From positions 65,691-84,318 of the forward strand of contig JADLKH010000002.1 in the NCBI GenBank assembly GCA_015657435.1: a stretch of 18,628 nt of DNA. The letters are read 5' to 3'. Below, in pieces: positions 1 through 8,280 of this stretch. Each line of letters begins with the position of its first letter. Position 1 is the stretch's first letter. A program made the position numbers and the translations under genes. Under the pieces are notes generated by a model that ran no database searches, was not told where the DNA came from, and saw nothing but the letters and a program-made list of their open reading frames with translations. Source of the stretch: Synergistales bacterium (GTDB lineage Bacteria > Synergistota > Synergistia > Synergistales > 79-D21).

Positions 1-20
1 AGCCATCGGCTCCCCTTTGC
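1..20 (-). other. Possible ribosome-binding site and start of the next minus-strand gene
   Basis: Read on the minus strand just downstream of murJ there is an AAAGGGGAG purine run followed, 3 nt later, by ATG GCT at positions 6-1. This could be the start of a gene that continues off the left edge, co-transcribed with murJ. Only two codons are visible, so nothing can be said about the product, and the match may be chance. Confidence 0.22.
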
Positions 21-44
21 AGGCTATCGGCCTTTCCTGTTCGT

Positions 45-1604
45 TCAAACGCTCTTCTCCTCCTTTTCAAAGGCCCCGAAGACCCATTTCCACTCGGAAC
101 ATCCCGTCACCCAGGAAGCGAAGCCGTAGACAACCCCCCCGGCCGCGACCGCAGCAAAGACCCAGGCAAGTTTAACCCAGAGCCTGAAAGCCGGATCATA
201 GGGGAAAAGAAGGGATCCCGCAAGGATCACCGCAGCCATGATCGCGAGGGCCGCTCCGTGCGGGACCACCCACTTGCGGGTCAGGACCTGAATGGGCGTC
301 CCCAGGTGGCGACGGAGAGTCCACGCCCCCATGAGGGCGCCGCCGCTGAATGCGAGAGAAGACGCAAGAGCCAATCCGGCATAGGAAAAAGCGCGCACCA
401 GAGCCAGGCAGAAAACCAGATTGAGCAACACGGTGAAACCCGTCACCTTCAAGGCCTCTCGGGGCAGGCGCCTGGCATACAATCCCCTCATCACCACAGT
501 CGAGCAGGCCATCCCGGGCAATCCCAGCGCGTACAGGGCAAGGGCACGGCTTGTCGCTTCCCAGGCCCACTCGTTGAACGCTCCGCGGACGAACAGGAGG
601 TGAACCATGGGACGGGCCAGAAGCGTGATCCCAACGACAACCGGCAGGATCACGAACAGCGTGAATCGCAGGGCATCACGGATCATCAGGGCGAACCCGG
701 CGGTTTCGTCGGATCCCAAACGAGAAAGCATCGGAAGGACCGCTTGGGAGATCGCGATGACAAATAGCCCCAGCGGCAGTTGGATCACACGGTCCGCATA
801 ACTCAGGACGGAGATGGTTCCCCCTTCCAGGAAAGAACCGAGCATGCGGCTGATGACGGGATTCACCTGGTTCAGGGACAAACCGGCCATATAGGGGAAA
901 AAGAGACAGATCACCTTTTTCAGCTCCGGATCCTTCCAATCCGGCCTGGCCGGAACAAGTGGCATCCCCAAGGCTTTGGCCCTCCACCATTGAAGGAGCA
1001 TCTGGGCCGCGCCCCCCATCAGCACCGCCGCAGGGAGGGCCCAAACTCCCAGGCGCGGTGCTAAAATTGCCAACAGCACAATATAGAGAAGATTGCTGAG
1101 AGCCGGGGCAACTGCGGGGATGAAATAGCTGTCGAGGGTATTGAGGACTCCCATCGCGAGCGCCGCAACGGAAACGAGAAGCAGGAACGGGAACATGAGC
1201 CGGGTCAGGGCAACGGCAAGCCGGGCATCCTCTCCCGAGAAGCCCGGAGCCATCAGCCTCACGAGCAGGGGAGCTCCCAAAAGGCCGATGGCGACCACCG
1301 CTCCTCCAGCCACTAGAAGAACCGTGATCATCTGCCGGGCCAATCGCGCCGCTTTTTCCCGGCCGTCTTCCGCGACAACTTTTGAAAAGACCGGCACGAA
1401 GGCGGCAGATAGCGCCCCTTCTGCGAGAAGCTGGCGGGAAAGGTTGGCAAGCGTATAGGCCACGAAGAAGGCATCCAGTTGCCGGGTCGCGCCGAAAAGG
1501 GCGGCGGTGATGATCTCCCGCAAAAGCCCCAGGATTCGGCTGGCAAACGTCCCGACCATCATCCGCATGGCATGCCGGACCATCTTGCTCAATGGGGATG
1601 CCAT
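45..1604 (-). CDS. murJ: Lipid II flippase MurJ (MviN family)
   Basis: This is an integral inner-membrane protein of about 519 residues, made almost entirely of hydrophobic helices separated by short loops, as expected for the 14-helix MurJ/MviN fold of the MOP superfamily. It moves lipid-linked peptidoglycan precursor to the periplasmic face. The N-terminal region carries the conserved charged residues R23, R29, D44 and R57, which line up with R18, R24, D39 and R52 of E. coli MurJ, within the motif GLLREIITAALFGATRQLDAF. The start is ambiguous. AGGAGG at 1620-1615 lies 10 nt before ATG (1604) and 7 nt before an adjacent TTG (1607); I prefer ATG. It is divergent from hycI and no terminator is visible after its stop. 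The family assignment is secure. Confidence 0.95.
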   Translation of the reverse strand: MASPLSKMVRHAMRMMVGTFASRILGLLREIITAALFGATRQLDAFFVAYTLANLSRQLLAEGALSAAFVPVFSKVVAEDGREKAARLARQMITVLLVAGGAVVAIGLLGAPLLVRLMAPGFSGEDARLAVALTRLMFPFLLLVSVAALAMGVLNTLDSYFIPAVAPALSNLLYIVLLAILAPRLGVWALPAAVLMGGAAQMLLQWWRAKALGMPLVPARPDWKDPELKKVICLFFPYMAGLSLNQVNPVISRMLGSFLEGGTISVLSYADRVIQLPLGLFVIAISQAVLPMLSRLGSDETAGFALMIRDALRFTLFVILPVVVGITLLARPMVHLLFVRGAFNEWAWEATSRALALYALGLPGMACSTVVMRGLYARRLPREALKVTGFTVLLNLVFCLALVRAFSYAGLALASSLAFSGGALMGAWTLRRHLGTPIQVLTRKWVVPHGAALAIMAAVILAGSLLFPYDPAFRLWVKLAWVFAAVAAGGVVYGFASWVTGCSEWKWVFGAFEKEEKSV

Positions 1605-1648
1605 CAAGAAAAGACCTCCTGAAATCCAAGGTGAAAGGGGAAGTTGCC

Positions 1649-2110
1649 GTGAAAGAAACCATCACGACCGTCTGGTGCCTGGGCAATACGCTTCGGGGCG
1701 ATGACGGAGTGGGCGTCCGATGCGGGGAATTGCTTCTCGAGAACCCCGTCTCTCATCTTGAGGTCGTCCTGTGCGAAACGGTTCCGGAGAACTTTGCTGC
1801 GCCTCTTCGCAGAACCCCTCCAGAGAAGTTGATCATCATCGACGCCTGCGTCATGGGAACGGCTCCCGGCAGCATACGGCTCCTTGATCCCGAAAATCTG
1901 GACGGCCTCACGGAAACGACACACGGCCTGCCGCTGGGTGAAATCCTCAAGGAAATTCTCCCCCGAGAAAGAATCGTCGTCATCGGCATCGAGCCAAAAG
2001 ATACGGGTCTCTCCCTCACTCTCAGCGCGGAAGTCGAATCCGCTGCCCGCAAGCTTGCCCGGGCCCTGAGGAATGGGGAGTGGGCTCGCCTTCCCGGCCC
2101 CTCCTCATAG
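1649..2110 (+). CDS. hycI: HycI-type hydrogenase maturation protease (peptidase M52)
   Basis: M52 proteases clip the C-terminus of the large subunit of NiFe hydrogenase after nickel insertion. This 153-residue product matches HycI, the protease for the group 4 hydrogenase HycE, better than HyaD/HybD: GNTLRGDDGVG near the N-terminus, IIIDACVMGTAPGSIRLLDP in the middle, and TTHGLPL then IGIEP later. The metal-binding residues D16, D62 and H90 of E. coli HycI correspond to D19, D65 and H92. The open frame extends back to 1592, but only GTG at 1649 has a well-placed ribosome site (AAGGGGA, about 8 nt upstream); the longer form would overlap murJ. Its last 6 bp overlap lptB, which is convergent. 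No hydrogenase gene lies in the window, so the substrate is elsewhere in the genome. Confidence 0.87.
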   Translation: MKETITTVWCLGNTLRGDDGVGVRCGELLLENPVSHLEVVLCETVPENFAAPLRRTPPEKLIIIDACVMGTAPGSIRLLDPENLDGLTETTHGLPLGEILKEILPRERIVVIGIEPKDTGLSLTLSAEVESAARKLARALRNGEWARLPGPSS

Positions 2111-2836
2111 AGTGAAACGATCCCCAAGATAGTATTTCCGTGCGACCTCGCTCTCCGAGACGTCTTTCGGCGCCCCCTCGACCATGATCTTTCCCTGATG
2201 GAGAATGGCTGCACGGTCCGTGATGGCAAGAGTGTCCCTCACGTTGTGATCGGTCAGCAGGATGCCGTACCCCTTTCCGCGCAGCCCAAGGATCATCTGC
2301 TGGATGTCGAAAACGGCAATGGGGTCGATCCCGCTGAACGGTTCATCCAGCAGGAGGAATTCGGGCATCGCCGCAAGGCATCTGGCGAGTTCCACCCGTC
2401 TTCTCTCCCCGCCGCTCAACGCATAACCGGGAGAATCCAGGATGCGGTCGATCCCGAATTCCGCGACGAGGTGATCAACCATCCTGGCGCGCTCAGCCGG
2501 CGTTTTTTCCAGTTCCTGAAGGACCAGTTCCAGGTTTTCGCGGACCGTCAGGTTCCTGAAGACGGAAGCCTCCTGCTGAAGGTAACCGACGCCCAGCCGG
2601 GCCCTTTTATACATCGGAAGACCGGTGATGTCCCGGTCATCGATGAGGATGGAACCCGCGTCCGGCCGAACCAGCCCGACTATCATGTAGAAAGTGGTCG
2701 TCTTTCCCGCCCCGTTTGGCCCCAGGAGACCGACGATCTCTCTCTGTTTGACCTCTATCGAAACGGAGCCGACAACCTGCCTGCCCCTGTACGATTTCTC
2801 CAGAGAAACGGCGCGAAGGACATGCGAAGCCGTCAC
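2105..2836 (-). CDS. lptB: LPS export ABC transporter ATP-binding protein LptB
   Basis: This 243-residue ABC ATPase has Walker A GPNGAGKT (39-46), a Q-loop around Q87-Q88, signature LSGGE (140-144), Walker B LLLDEP with D164 and E165, and the switch histidine in TDHNV (H197). Overall sequence (TTTFYMIVGL, ITGLPMYKRARLGVGYLQQE, FSGIDPIAV) is typical of LptB, the cytoplasmic engine that drives LPS extraction by LptFG. The start is GTG at 2836, sharing GTGA with the stop of the upstream lptA-like gene, which indicates translational coupling. It is the last gene of the hisS-aspS operon. LptF/LptG are not in the window. The 3' end overlaps convergent hycI by 6 bp, with no terminator seen. Confidence 0.95.
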   Translation of the reverse strand: MTASHVLRAVSLEKSYRGRQVVGSVSIEVKQREIVGLLGPNGAGKTTTFYMIVGLVRPDAGSILIDDRDITGLPMYKRARLGVGYLQQEASVFRNLTVRENLELVLQELEKTPAERARMVDHLVAEFGIDRILDSPGYALSGGERRRVELARCLAAMPEFLLLDEPFSGIDPIAVFDIQQMILGLRGKGYGILLTDHNVRDTLAITDRAAILHQGKIMVEGAPKDVSESEVARKYYLGDRFTL

Positions 2837-3684
2837 GGTTCCTTCTTCTCCTTGCCGGGAGTGAAAGTCAGCTGGGGGCGTCCCTGCGCTTCGATCCTCC
2901 TCGAAGAGAGATCGTAAAGAATGCTTTCCGAACGAACGCTGCGGCCTGACTGCACGGCTTCCGCGCTGCCGACCAGAGCAACCGTTCCCTTGTTTTTCGA
3001 ATACAGAAGCCGATCCCCCCGGAGGCGGACCGGAGTTCCGTCTGCTCCTTCGACAACGGCGGACACCTGACCGGAGGCGGTCAACTCGCGCAACTCCTCC
3101 CCTTCGGTGAGGGCCTCTACCCTGCCGGCCTTCATGGAGATCTTCTCCCGCCGGTCCTCGAAGTGCAGGACCTTCGAAGCCCAGAACCGGTCCCCCTTGC
3201 GACCCGCTTCCTCCGCCTCCAATACCCTGCCCGGCATCTCCGCCCGTACGCCCCCCCTGGCGACATATTCCGGCACGGGACCGAAAACCCAGTCAAGGGA
3301 AGAAGCGGAAAGTCGTTCCTGCGGTCGGGTGAGCAAAACATTTCCCGAAGCGGAAACGCGTCGTGGAACTCGCTCAACGAGGGAAACCTCCTCCGCGGCA
3401 AGTTCCATCTTCTGCTCGCTCCAGCGGGCCTTCACCGAACCCCATGCCCGGAAACGCTCTCCTGCGGGATCTCCTTCCGCGAAAGCCGAGGTCAGGTTCA
3501 GTCCCTGCCTGTCCAGCCGGACGTTCCCTTCGGCACGGACGAGACGGCTTGCCGGGTCATAGATCAAGGTATCGGAAGTCAGGCTCACCTCGCTTGCCCC
3601 CGCCATGCCGGAAATCGCCGAAAGCAGCGTCAAGCCCAGCAGCAGGACAAGGAAAAGACGTATCCCTTTCAGATGAGCGCGCAT
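2833..3684 (-). CDS. lptA: OstA/LptA-family LPS-transport periplasmic protein
   Basis: The 283-residue product begins with a Sec signal peptide: basic MRAHLKGIR, a Leu-rich core, and a likely cut after GMAGA. It continues with beta-rich OstA-type repeats: SDTLIYDPASRLVRAEGNV near the N-terminus, and DRLLYSKNKGTVALVG with SESILYDLSSRRIEAQG near the C-terminus. LptA-like proteins form the periplasmic bridge that carries LPS from the inner membrane to LptD. Its position directly upstream of lptB, with a 4-nt GTGA overlap, supports this role. It is longer than E. coli LptA (about 185 residues), so an LptC/LptA-like arrangement is possible. I chose ATG at 3684 because AGGAGGG sits about 9 nt upstream; the longer frame to 3744 would overlap the UPF0173 gene and bury the signal peptide. 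Confidence 0.8.
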   Translation of the reverse strand: MRAHLKGIRLFLVLLLGLTLLSAISGMAGASEVSLTSDTLIYDPASRLVRAEGNVRLDRQGLNLTSAFAEGDPAGERFRAWGSVKARWSEQKMELAAEEVSLVERVPRRVSASGNVLLTRPQERLSASSLDWVFGPVPEYVARGGVRAEMPGRVLEAEEAGRKGDRFWASKVLHFEDRREKISMKAGRVEALTEGEELRELTASGQVSAVVEGADGTPVRLRGDRLLYSKNKGTVALVGSAEAVQSGRSVRSESILYDLSSRRIEAQGRPQLTFTPGKEKKEP

Positions 3685-3715
3685 CGCCACACTCCCTCCT
3701 CCGGTCAAGGCCGGG

Positions 3716-4399
3716 TCAAAACTGCAGGCTTTGCCCGGACTCAAGCCGAATTCCCCTGACCCATTCCGGCAGGCCTTCCAGGAACTCCGCCGGGTCGGCC
3801 TCTATCCCCGGAAACGTGTTGAAGTGCATGGGAATCACCTGTTTGGGCCGGATCATCTCGACCGCCCGCAGGGCATCCGGTATGTCCATGACGTAGCGCC
3901 CGCCGATCGGCAGCAGGGCAAGGTCGATGCCCAAGGCTTGAAGCAGGCCCATATCCGCGGTCAGGCCCGTGTCTCCCGCGTGGTAGATCCGGAAATCCCC
4001 CAATTCGAGGATAACCCCGACGGCGACTCCCCCGTAGAGAGTTTCCTTGCCCTCCGTAATTCCCGACCCGTGCACGGCCGGGACGAACTTGACCCGGCCG
4101 AAGGGGAAACCAACCCAGCCCCCGATGTACATAGGGTGGGTTTTCAGGCCCTTTCCGGCAAGATAACGGCAAATCTCGGCATTCGCCACCACCGTCGCAT
4201 TCGTTTTGAGACCCAGCTGGATCGTGTCCCCGAGATGATCTCCATGGCCATGTGTCACGAAAATGTGCGTCAGGTTATCGAATTCCTCGGGAAGGGCACA
4301 AGACTGCACGTTGCCTTTCAGGAACGGATCGACCAGGCATTCCAGCTCCCGGGCGCTCACCTGGAAAGCGGAATGCCCCAGGTAACGGATCATGGACAT
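3716..4399 (-). CDS. UPF0173 metal-dependent hydrolase (metallo-beta-lactamase fold)
   Basis: This 227-residue protein has the metallo-beta-lactamase signature THGHGDH (H50, H52, D54, H55) plus further likely ligands H110 (PAVHGSG), D143 (YHAGDTG) and H192 (IPMHFNTF). Length and motifs match the UPF0173 (YtkL-like) family, whose substrate is not established. No signal peptide is visible, so it is probably cytoplasmic. ATG at 4399 has GGGGAGG 8 nt upstream and overlaps the end of the preceding 99-residue gene by 10 bp, suggesting coupled translation. It sits between tRNA-synthetase genes and LPS-export genes in one operon, which gives no clear hint of its substrate. Confidence 0.9.
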   Translation of the reverse strand: MSMIRYLGHSAFQVSARELECLVDPFLKGNVQSCALPEEFDNLTHIFVTHGHGDHLGDTIQLGLKTNATVVANAEICRYLAGKGLKTHPMYIGGWVGFPFGRVKFVPAVHGSGITEGKETLYGGVAVGVILELGDFRIYHAGDTGLTADMGLLQALGIDLALLPIGGRYVMDIPDALRAVEMIRPKQVIPMHFNTFPGIEADPAEFLEGLPEWVRGIRLESGQSLQF

Positions 4400-4689
4400 T
4401 TCACAAGCCTCCCCTCAACCTGGACATCGGTTTCGCTGTAATGCCCCGATTCATGGATCCTGACCCCCAAAATCCGCAGTTCGATCTCGTATTTTCCTTC
4501 GCCGAGCGCCAGCTTGACCGCTTGGCAGGAACGGGCTTCCGCCCAATCGGCCATCGCCCGGGATTCCTCCCAGCCTTCCACGGCCAATTCGCCGCACACG
4601 GTACCGGCAACGGGATCAAGGTTTAGGCGGTAACGCCACGGCCACCGTGCAGAGCCTTCCCGGATGCCGCGGCCGCCGATCTCCCTCAC
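4390..4689 (-). CDS. Hypothetical protein, 99 residues, within the aspS operon
   Basis: I do not recognise this product. The likely start is GTG at 4689, which shares GTGA with the aspS stop codon; a GGGAGG lies about 12-13 nt upstream inside the end of aspS. The frame stays open further upstream, but only antisense-like sequence overlapping aspS would be added. The product ends with alternating hydrophobic and polar residues (about 56-96, including KYEIELRILGVRI and TDVQVEGRLV), which looks like a small beta-sheet domain, preceded by a Trp/Arg-rich stretch (WPWRYRLNL). No signal peptide or transmembrane segment is visible. It overlaps the UPF0173 start by 10 bp. The stop/start overlaps at both ends are the main evidence that it is a real gene. 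Confidence 0.65.
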   Translation of the reverse strand: MREIGGRGIREGSARWPWRYRLNLDPVAGTVCGELAVEGWEESRAMADWAEARSCQAVKLALGEGKYEIELRILGVRIHESGHYSETDVQVEGRLVKCP

Positions 4690-6485
4690 GCCTCTTTGCC
4701 ACCCTCGCGAATTCCGACGCCCAGTTCCCTGAGCTGCTTGTCCTCCACTTCGGAAGGGGCCCCGGACATGAGGCATTGAGCCTTGGCCGTCTTCGGGAAC
4801 GCCATGACCTCGCGTATCGAACGACATCCGCAAAGAAGCGCGACCAAGCGGTCAAAACCCAGGGCAAGGCCTCCATGAGGCGGGGTCCCGTAGCTCAAGG
4901 CTTCGAGCAGGAAACCAAACCGTTCCCTCGCCTGCTCAGGCGTGAAGGACAGCACTCCGAAAACGCGTTCCTGCACGGCCGGGTCGTGGATACGAATGGA
5001 TCCTCCGCCAATTTCGCTCCCGTTGAGAACAAGATCGTACGCCCTTGACCGGACCCTGCCCGGGTCAGTTTCAAGGATCGGAAGGTCCTCCGGGTGAGGA
5101 GCCGTGAAGGGATGGTGCATGGCGCTCCACCGGCCATCCTCGTCGTCCCATTCCAGCAGCGGAAAATCCCTCACCCACAGGAAGGCCCAGGCCGAGCGAT
5201 CCACAAGTTCAAGCCTGGACGCGATTTCGAGCCTCAGGGTTCCGAGCATCGAGCAAGTCGCCGCCCAATCCCCCGCCGCGACGAAGAGGGCATCCCCTTC
5301 CTGGAGACCCGACTCTTCAAGAAGGGCTCGGATCCCTTTTTCATCGAGCGTTTTCACCAAAGGTCCCTTCAGGTCCCCCGACTTGAGCTGGAAAGACGCC
5401 AATCCCTTGGCGCCCAAGGCTTTCGCTCTCTCTTCAAGATCTGAAACTTCCTTGCGTGAAAAGACGCCCCCGCCCGGAACCCGAAGCCCTCTGACGGCTC
5501 CGCCATCGGACAGGATCTTCCTGAAAGGCTCGAAACCGGCCTCTCCGAAAACAGGATCGAGGTTGCAGATCCGCATGGGAATCCTCAAATCGGGTTTGTC
5601 GCTCCCATAGAGCTCCATGGCCTCCCGCCAGGTCAGCTGAAGGAAGGGGGTCTCGATCCTCTCCGAAAGGATCTCCCCGAAAAGTCCCTTCACATATCCC
5701 TCGAGAAGCCCGATGATATCGGTCTCGGTGATGAAACTCATCTCAATGTCGATCTGCGTGAACTCCGGCTGGCGATCCGCCCTCAGATCCTCGTCCCTGA
5801 AGCATTTGGCAATCTGGAAGTACCGGTCGCAACCGCTGACCATCAGAATTTGTTTGAAAAGTTGAGGAGATTGGGGCAAGGCATAAAATTCCCCATGGTT
5901 CACACGGCTGGGAACGAGATAATCCCTCGCGCCTTCCGGGGTCGATTTTGTCAGGATGGGAGTTTCCACCTCGAGAAAACCGTGGTCCATCAGGTAGTCG
6001 CGCGTGAACTTCGCGGCCTTGGCTCGGATCCTTAGGTTTTCCTGCATTTTCGGTCTTCTCAGGTCCAGGTAGCGATGCCTCAACCTAAGGTTCTCGTCGA
6101 CCCTGTCCACTTCGCTCATCTCGAAAGGCAATGGGGCGGAGGGAGAAAGCACCAGGAGGTCTTCGGCCAGCAATTCCCATTGGCCCGTCGACAGGTTGGG
6201 GTTTTCGGTACCCTCCGGACGTCGCCGGACCTTCCCCTTGACGGCGACCACGAACTCGCTTCTGAGGTCCTTCGCCATCTCGTGAGCCTCGGGAGTCGCC
6301 TCCGGGTTGAAGACCACCTGTATTGTGCCGGTGTGATCCCACATCTCGAGAAAAATGATCCCTCCCAGGTCGCGGCGCTTTCTCAGCCACCCGTTCAAGA
6401 CCGTTGCCTGACCCTCTTCCTTTAAACCGACCTGACCGCAATAGACTGTTTTCTTCCATGCATCGTCGAAATATCGGGTACTCAC
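4686..6485 (-). CDS. aspS: Aspartyl-tRNA synthetase
   Basis: This class II synthetase charges tRNA-Asp, or tRNA-Asp and tRNA-Asn if non-discriminating; I cannot decide which by eye. The 599-residue product has an N-terminal OB-fold anticodon domain (GWLRKRRDLGGIIFLEMWD, about 32-50), motif 2 (FRDEDLRADRQPEFTQIDIEMSF, about 229-251), a GAD-type insertion (about 300-420), the flipping loop HHPFTAPHPED (457-467), SEIGGGSIRIH (490-500) and motif 3 GLALGFDRL (539-547). GTG at 6485 follows an AAGGGAG site by about 10 nt and gives the normal bacterial length. The longer TTG start at 6518 lacks a good site. It lies 37 nt after hisS and its stop overlaps the next gene. Confidence 0.97.
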   Translation of the reverse strand: MSTRYFDDAWKKTVYCGQVGLKEEGQATVLNGWLRKRRDLGGIIFLEMWDHTGTIQVVFNPEATPEAHEMAKDLRSEFVVAVKGKVRRRPEGTENPNLSTGQWELLAEDLLVLSPSAPLPFEMSEVDRVDENLRLRHRYLDLRRPKMQENLRIRAKAAKFTRDYLMDHGFLEVETPILTKSTPEGARDYLVPSRVNHGEFYALPQSPQLFKQILMVSGCDRYFQIAKCFRDEDLRADRQPEFTQIDIEMSFITETDIIGLLEGYVKGLFGEILSERIETPFLQLTWREAMELYGSDKPDLRIPMRICNLDPVFGEAGFEPFRKILSDGGAVRGLRVPGGGVFSRKEVSDLEERAKALGAKGLASFQLKSGDLKGPLVKTLDEKGIRALLEESGLQEGDALFVAAGDWAATCSMLGTLRLEIASRLELVDRSAWAFLWVRDFPLLEWDDEDGRWSAMHHPFTAPHPEDLPILETDPGRVRSRAYDLVLNGSEIGGGSIRIHDPAVQERVFGVLSFTPEQARERFGFLLEALSYGTPPHGGLALGFDRLVALLCGCRSIREVMAFPKTAKAQCLMSGAPSEVEDKQLRELGVGIREGGKEA

Positions 6486-6522
6486 CGCTTCAGGACTCCC
6501 TTCAAGAGAAAAACACAAACCT

Positions 6523-7800
6523 TCAACAACGCGCCGCCCCGGCCTTCAGAACGAGTTCTGCAACGATCCGGTCGCGTTCGATTTCCGCCTGGGTTCCCGT
6601 TGACATTTCCTTCAGGGCGACCACGCCCTTCACGACCTCGCTGGATCCCAAAAGGCAGACGTAGGCTGCCTTTGCCGCCCCGGCAGCCTTCATTTGGGCC
6701 TTCATTCCCTTGCCGGAGGCATCCATGTCCGTCGGGACTCCGGCTTTCCTCAGCTCATAGAGAAGGCGAAGCCCCTCGTCCCTTGCGCCCTCATCGGCGA
6801 TGACAACCGTCGCGAAGATGGAGGGTTCCTTTCCGAAACCGAGCCCCTGTTGCTCCATGGTCAGGACGATCCGGTCCAGGCCGGCCGCAAAACCGACTCC
6901 CGGGGTGTGCGGTCCGCCGATCGCCTCGGCGAGATTGTCGTAACGTCCGCCACCGCAAACCGCGTTCTGCGCCCCCAGGTCTCCGGAAAGAACCTCGTAG
7001 GCTGTTTTCGTATAATAATCCAGGCCTCTGACAAGGCGTTTGTCGATCCGGAATTTAGCCCCGATCAGGGCAAGCCCCTTCAGGACCTCGTCAAAATGAA
7101 CCCGGCATTCTTCACAGAGGTGATCCCTGACATCCGGCGCTCCATCGGTGATGCTTCGGCAGGTCGGCACCTTGCAGTCCAGGATCCGGAGCGGATTTCG
7201 GTCGTACCGCCCCTGGCAGGTCGGGCAAAGGGATTCAAAATGCCCCCCGAGATACGCCTGGAGCGCTGATCGGTAGACGGGTCTGCAGACCGGGCACCCT
7301 ACCGAGTTCACCAGGACCTCCAGGTTTGACAGGCCAAGCCTGCGGAAGATCTCGAGGGAAAGGGCGATCACCTCGACATCCACCAGCGGGCTCGAAGATC
7401 CGATCGCCTCGAAATCAAGCTGCCAGAACTGGCGATACCGGCCCTTCTGCGGGCGTTCATAGCGCATCATCGGTCCGGCGCACCACAGTTTCGAAGGCTG
7501 CGGCCCGCTTGCCATGCCATGCTCCAGGTATGCGCGCACCATCGAAGCCGTTGCCTCGGGCCTGAGGGTGAGGCTCCGGCCGGAACGGTCGGAAAACGTG
7601 TACATCTCCTTCTCGACGACATCCGTAGTTTCTCCGATTCCCCTCGAGAACAACTCGGTCTGTTCGAAAATCGGCAGATGGACTTCACGGTATCCGAAAT
7701 CCTCCGCGATCTTCCGGGTCACATCGAAAATCGACGCCCATTTCCAGGATTCGTCGGGAAGTATGTCTCTCACGCCGCGAGGCGCCTTGATGTTTTCCAT
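6523..7800 (-). CDS. hisS: Histidyl-tRNA synthetase
   Basis: This 425-residue class II synthetase charges tRNA-His. Visible motifs are APRGVRDILPDE at the N-terminus, TLRPEAT (78-84), motif 2 RYERPQKGRYRQFWQLDFE (113-131), HisA LVRGLDYYTKTAYEV (256-270), HisB GGGRYD (283-288) and motif 3 GVGFAAGLDR (301-310). Between motif 2 and HisA lies a Cys-rich insertion with CPVC, CPTC, DCKVPTC and CEEC pairs (169-232), a feature seen in many bacterial HisRS and probably metal-binding. ATG at 7800 has GGAGG 9 nt upstream; the longer frame to 7866 crosses the putative promoter. hisS is the first gene of the operon. Its leader is about 30 nt, too short for a T-box. Confidence 0.97.
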   Translation of the reverse strand: MENIKAPRGVRDILPDESWKWASIFDVTRKIAEDFGYREVHLPIFEQTELFSRGIGETTDVVEKEMYTFSDRSGRSLTLRPEATASMVRAYLEHGMASGPQPSKLWCAGPMMRYERPQKGRYRQFWQLDFEAIGSSSPLVDVEVIALSLEIFRRLGLSNLEVLVNSVGCPVCRPVYRSALQAYLGGHFESLCPTCQGRYDRNPLRILDCKVPTCRSITDGAPDVRDHLCEECRVHFDEVLKGLALIGAKFRIDKRLVRGLDYYTKTAYEVLSGDLGAQNAVCGGGRYDNLAEAIGGPHTPGVGFAAGLDRIVLTMEQQGLGFGKEPSIFATVVIADEGARDEGLRLLYELRKAGVPTDMDASGKGMKAQMKAAGAAKAAYVCLLGSSEVVKGVVALKEMSTGTQAEIERDRIVAELVLKAGAARC

Positions 7801-7838
7801 CCGTTCTGACCTCCTGCAAGTTTGAGTTCGTGACGTGT

Positions 7839-7866
7839 ATTTTACCCGAAAGGGGGACAATTTCAT
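7839..7866 (-). promoter_or_regulatory. Candidate promoter for the hisS operon
   Basis: On the minus strand ATGAAA (7866-7861, 4 of 6 to the -35 consensus) is separated by 16 bp from TAAAAT (7844-7839, 5 of 6 to the -10 consensus), about 39 nt before the hisS start. It lies just downstream of the spoVS terminator, so hisS needs its own promoter. The -35 is weak. Confidence 0.42.
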
Positions 7867-7875
7867 CCGCTCCGC

Positions 7876-7916
7876 AAAAAAAAGGCGGCCTCGCCCCTTG
7901 CGGAGGGAGAGCCGCC
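7876..7916 (-). terminator. Rho-independent terminator of spoVS
   Basis: On the minus strand GGCGGC (7916-7911) pairs with GCCGCC (7889-7884), with further pairing of CTC and GAG inside, followed directly by eight T residues. It lies 31 bp after the spoVS stop and separates spoVS from the hisS operon. Confidence 0.85.
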
Positions 7917-7946
7917 ATGTCGTCTCCTTTTCTCCGGGAATAAAAA

Positions 7947-8207
7947 CTAGCGGGCCTCCAGTTGAAATTTGATGGCGGTCCGCTCCTCCCCGTCGATTTC
8001 GATCTTGGCAAAAGCCGGAATGCAGACCATGTCAATTCCATTCGGGGCGACGTAGCCCCTCGCGATGGCGATGGATTTCACGGCTTGGTTCACCGCTCCC
8101 GCACCCACGGCCTGCACTTCCACAACCCCTTTCTCACGCAGAACGGCGGCCATGGCTCCCGCAACGGACTTTGGTTGTGACGTGGCCGAGACCTTGAGGA
8201 TTTCCAT
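7947..8207 (-). CDS. spoVS: Stage V sporulation protein S (SpoVS) family
   Basis: The 86-residue product is full length for SpoVS and shows the family pattern MEILKVSATSQPKSVAGAMAAVLREKG, then VGAGAVNQAVKSIAIARGYVAPNGIDMVCIPAF. SpoVS is a small Alba-like protein. In Bacillus it affects spore coat/cortex assembly, but homologues occur in non-sporulating bacteria, where the function is unclear; nucleic-acid binding is inferred from the fold. AAGGGGGT lies about 8-9 nt before the ATG. The gene has a good promoter about 74 nt upstream and a strong terminator, so it is probably transcribed alone and at a high level. No other sporulation gene is in the window. Confidence 0.93.
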   Translation of the reverse strand: MEILKVSATSQPKSVAGAMAAVLREKGVVEVQAVGAGAVNQAVKSIAIARGYVAPNGIDMVCIPAFAKIEIDGEERTAIKFQLEAR

Positions 8208-8280
8208 ACTCTCCGACCCCCTTGCGCTGTTGTGATGTCGTTCGAATGTCCGAATAAAGCCGCGGGTTCAGGATTTGTTA

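Noticed and set aside
676..1686. 336-codon minus-strand frame overlapping murJ
   Set aside because: Out-of-frame shadow of murJ with a Pro/Gly/Arg-rich product and no membrane pattern.
7801..7880. T-box or other riboswitch upstream of hisS
   Set aside because: Only about 80 bp separate the spoVS terminator from hisS and the leader after the putative start site is about 30 nt, too short for a T-box; no specifier or antiterminator structure is seen.
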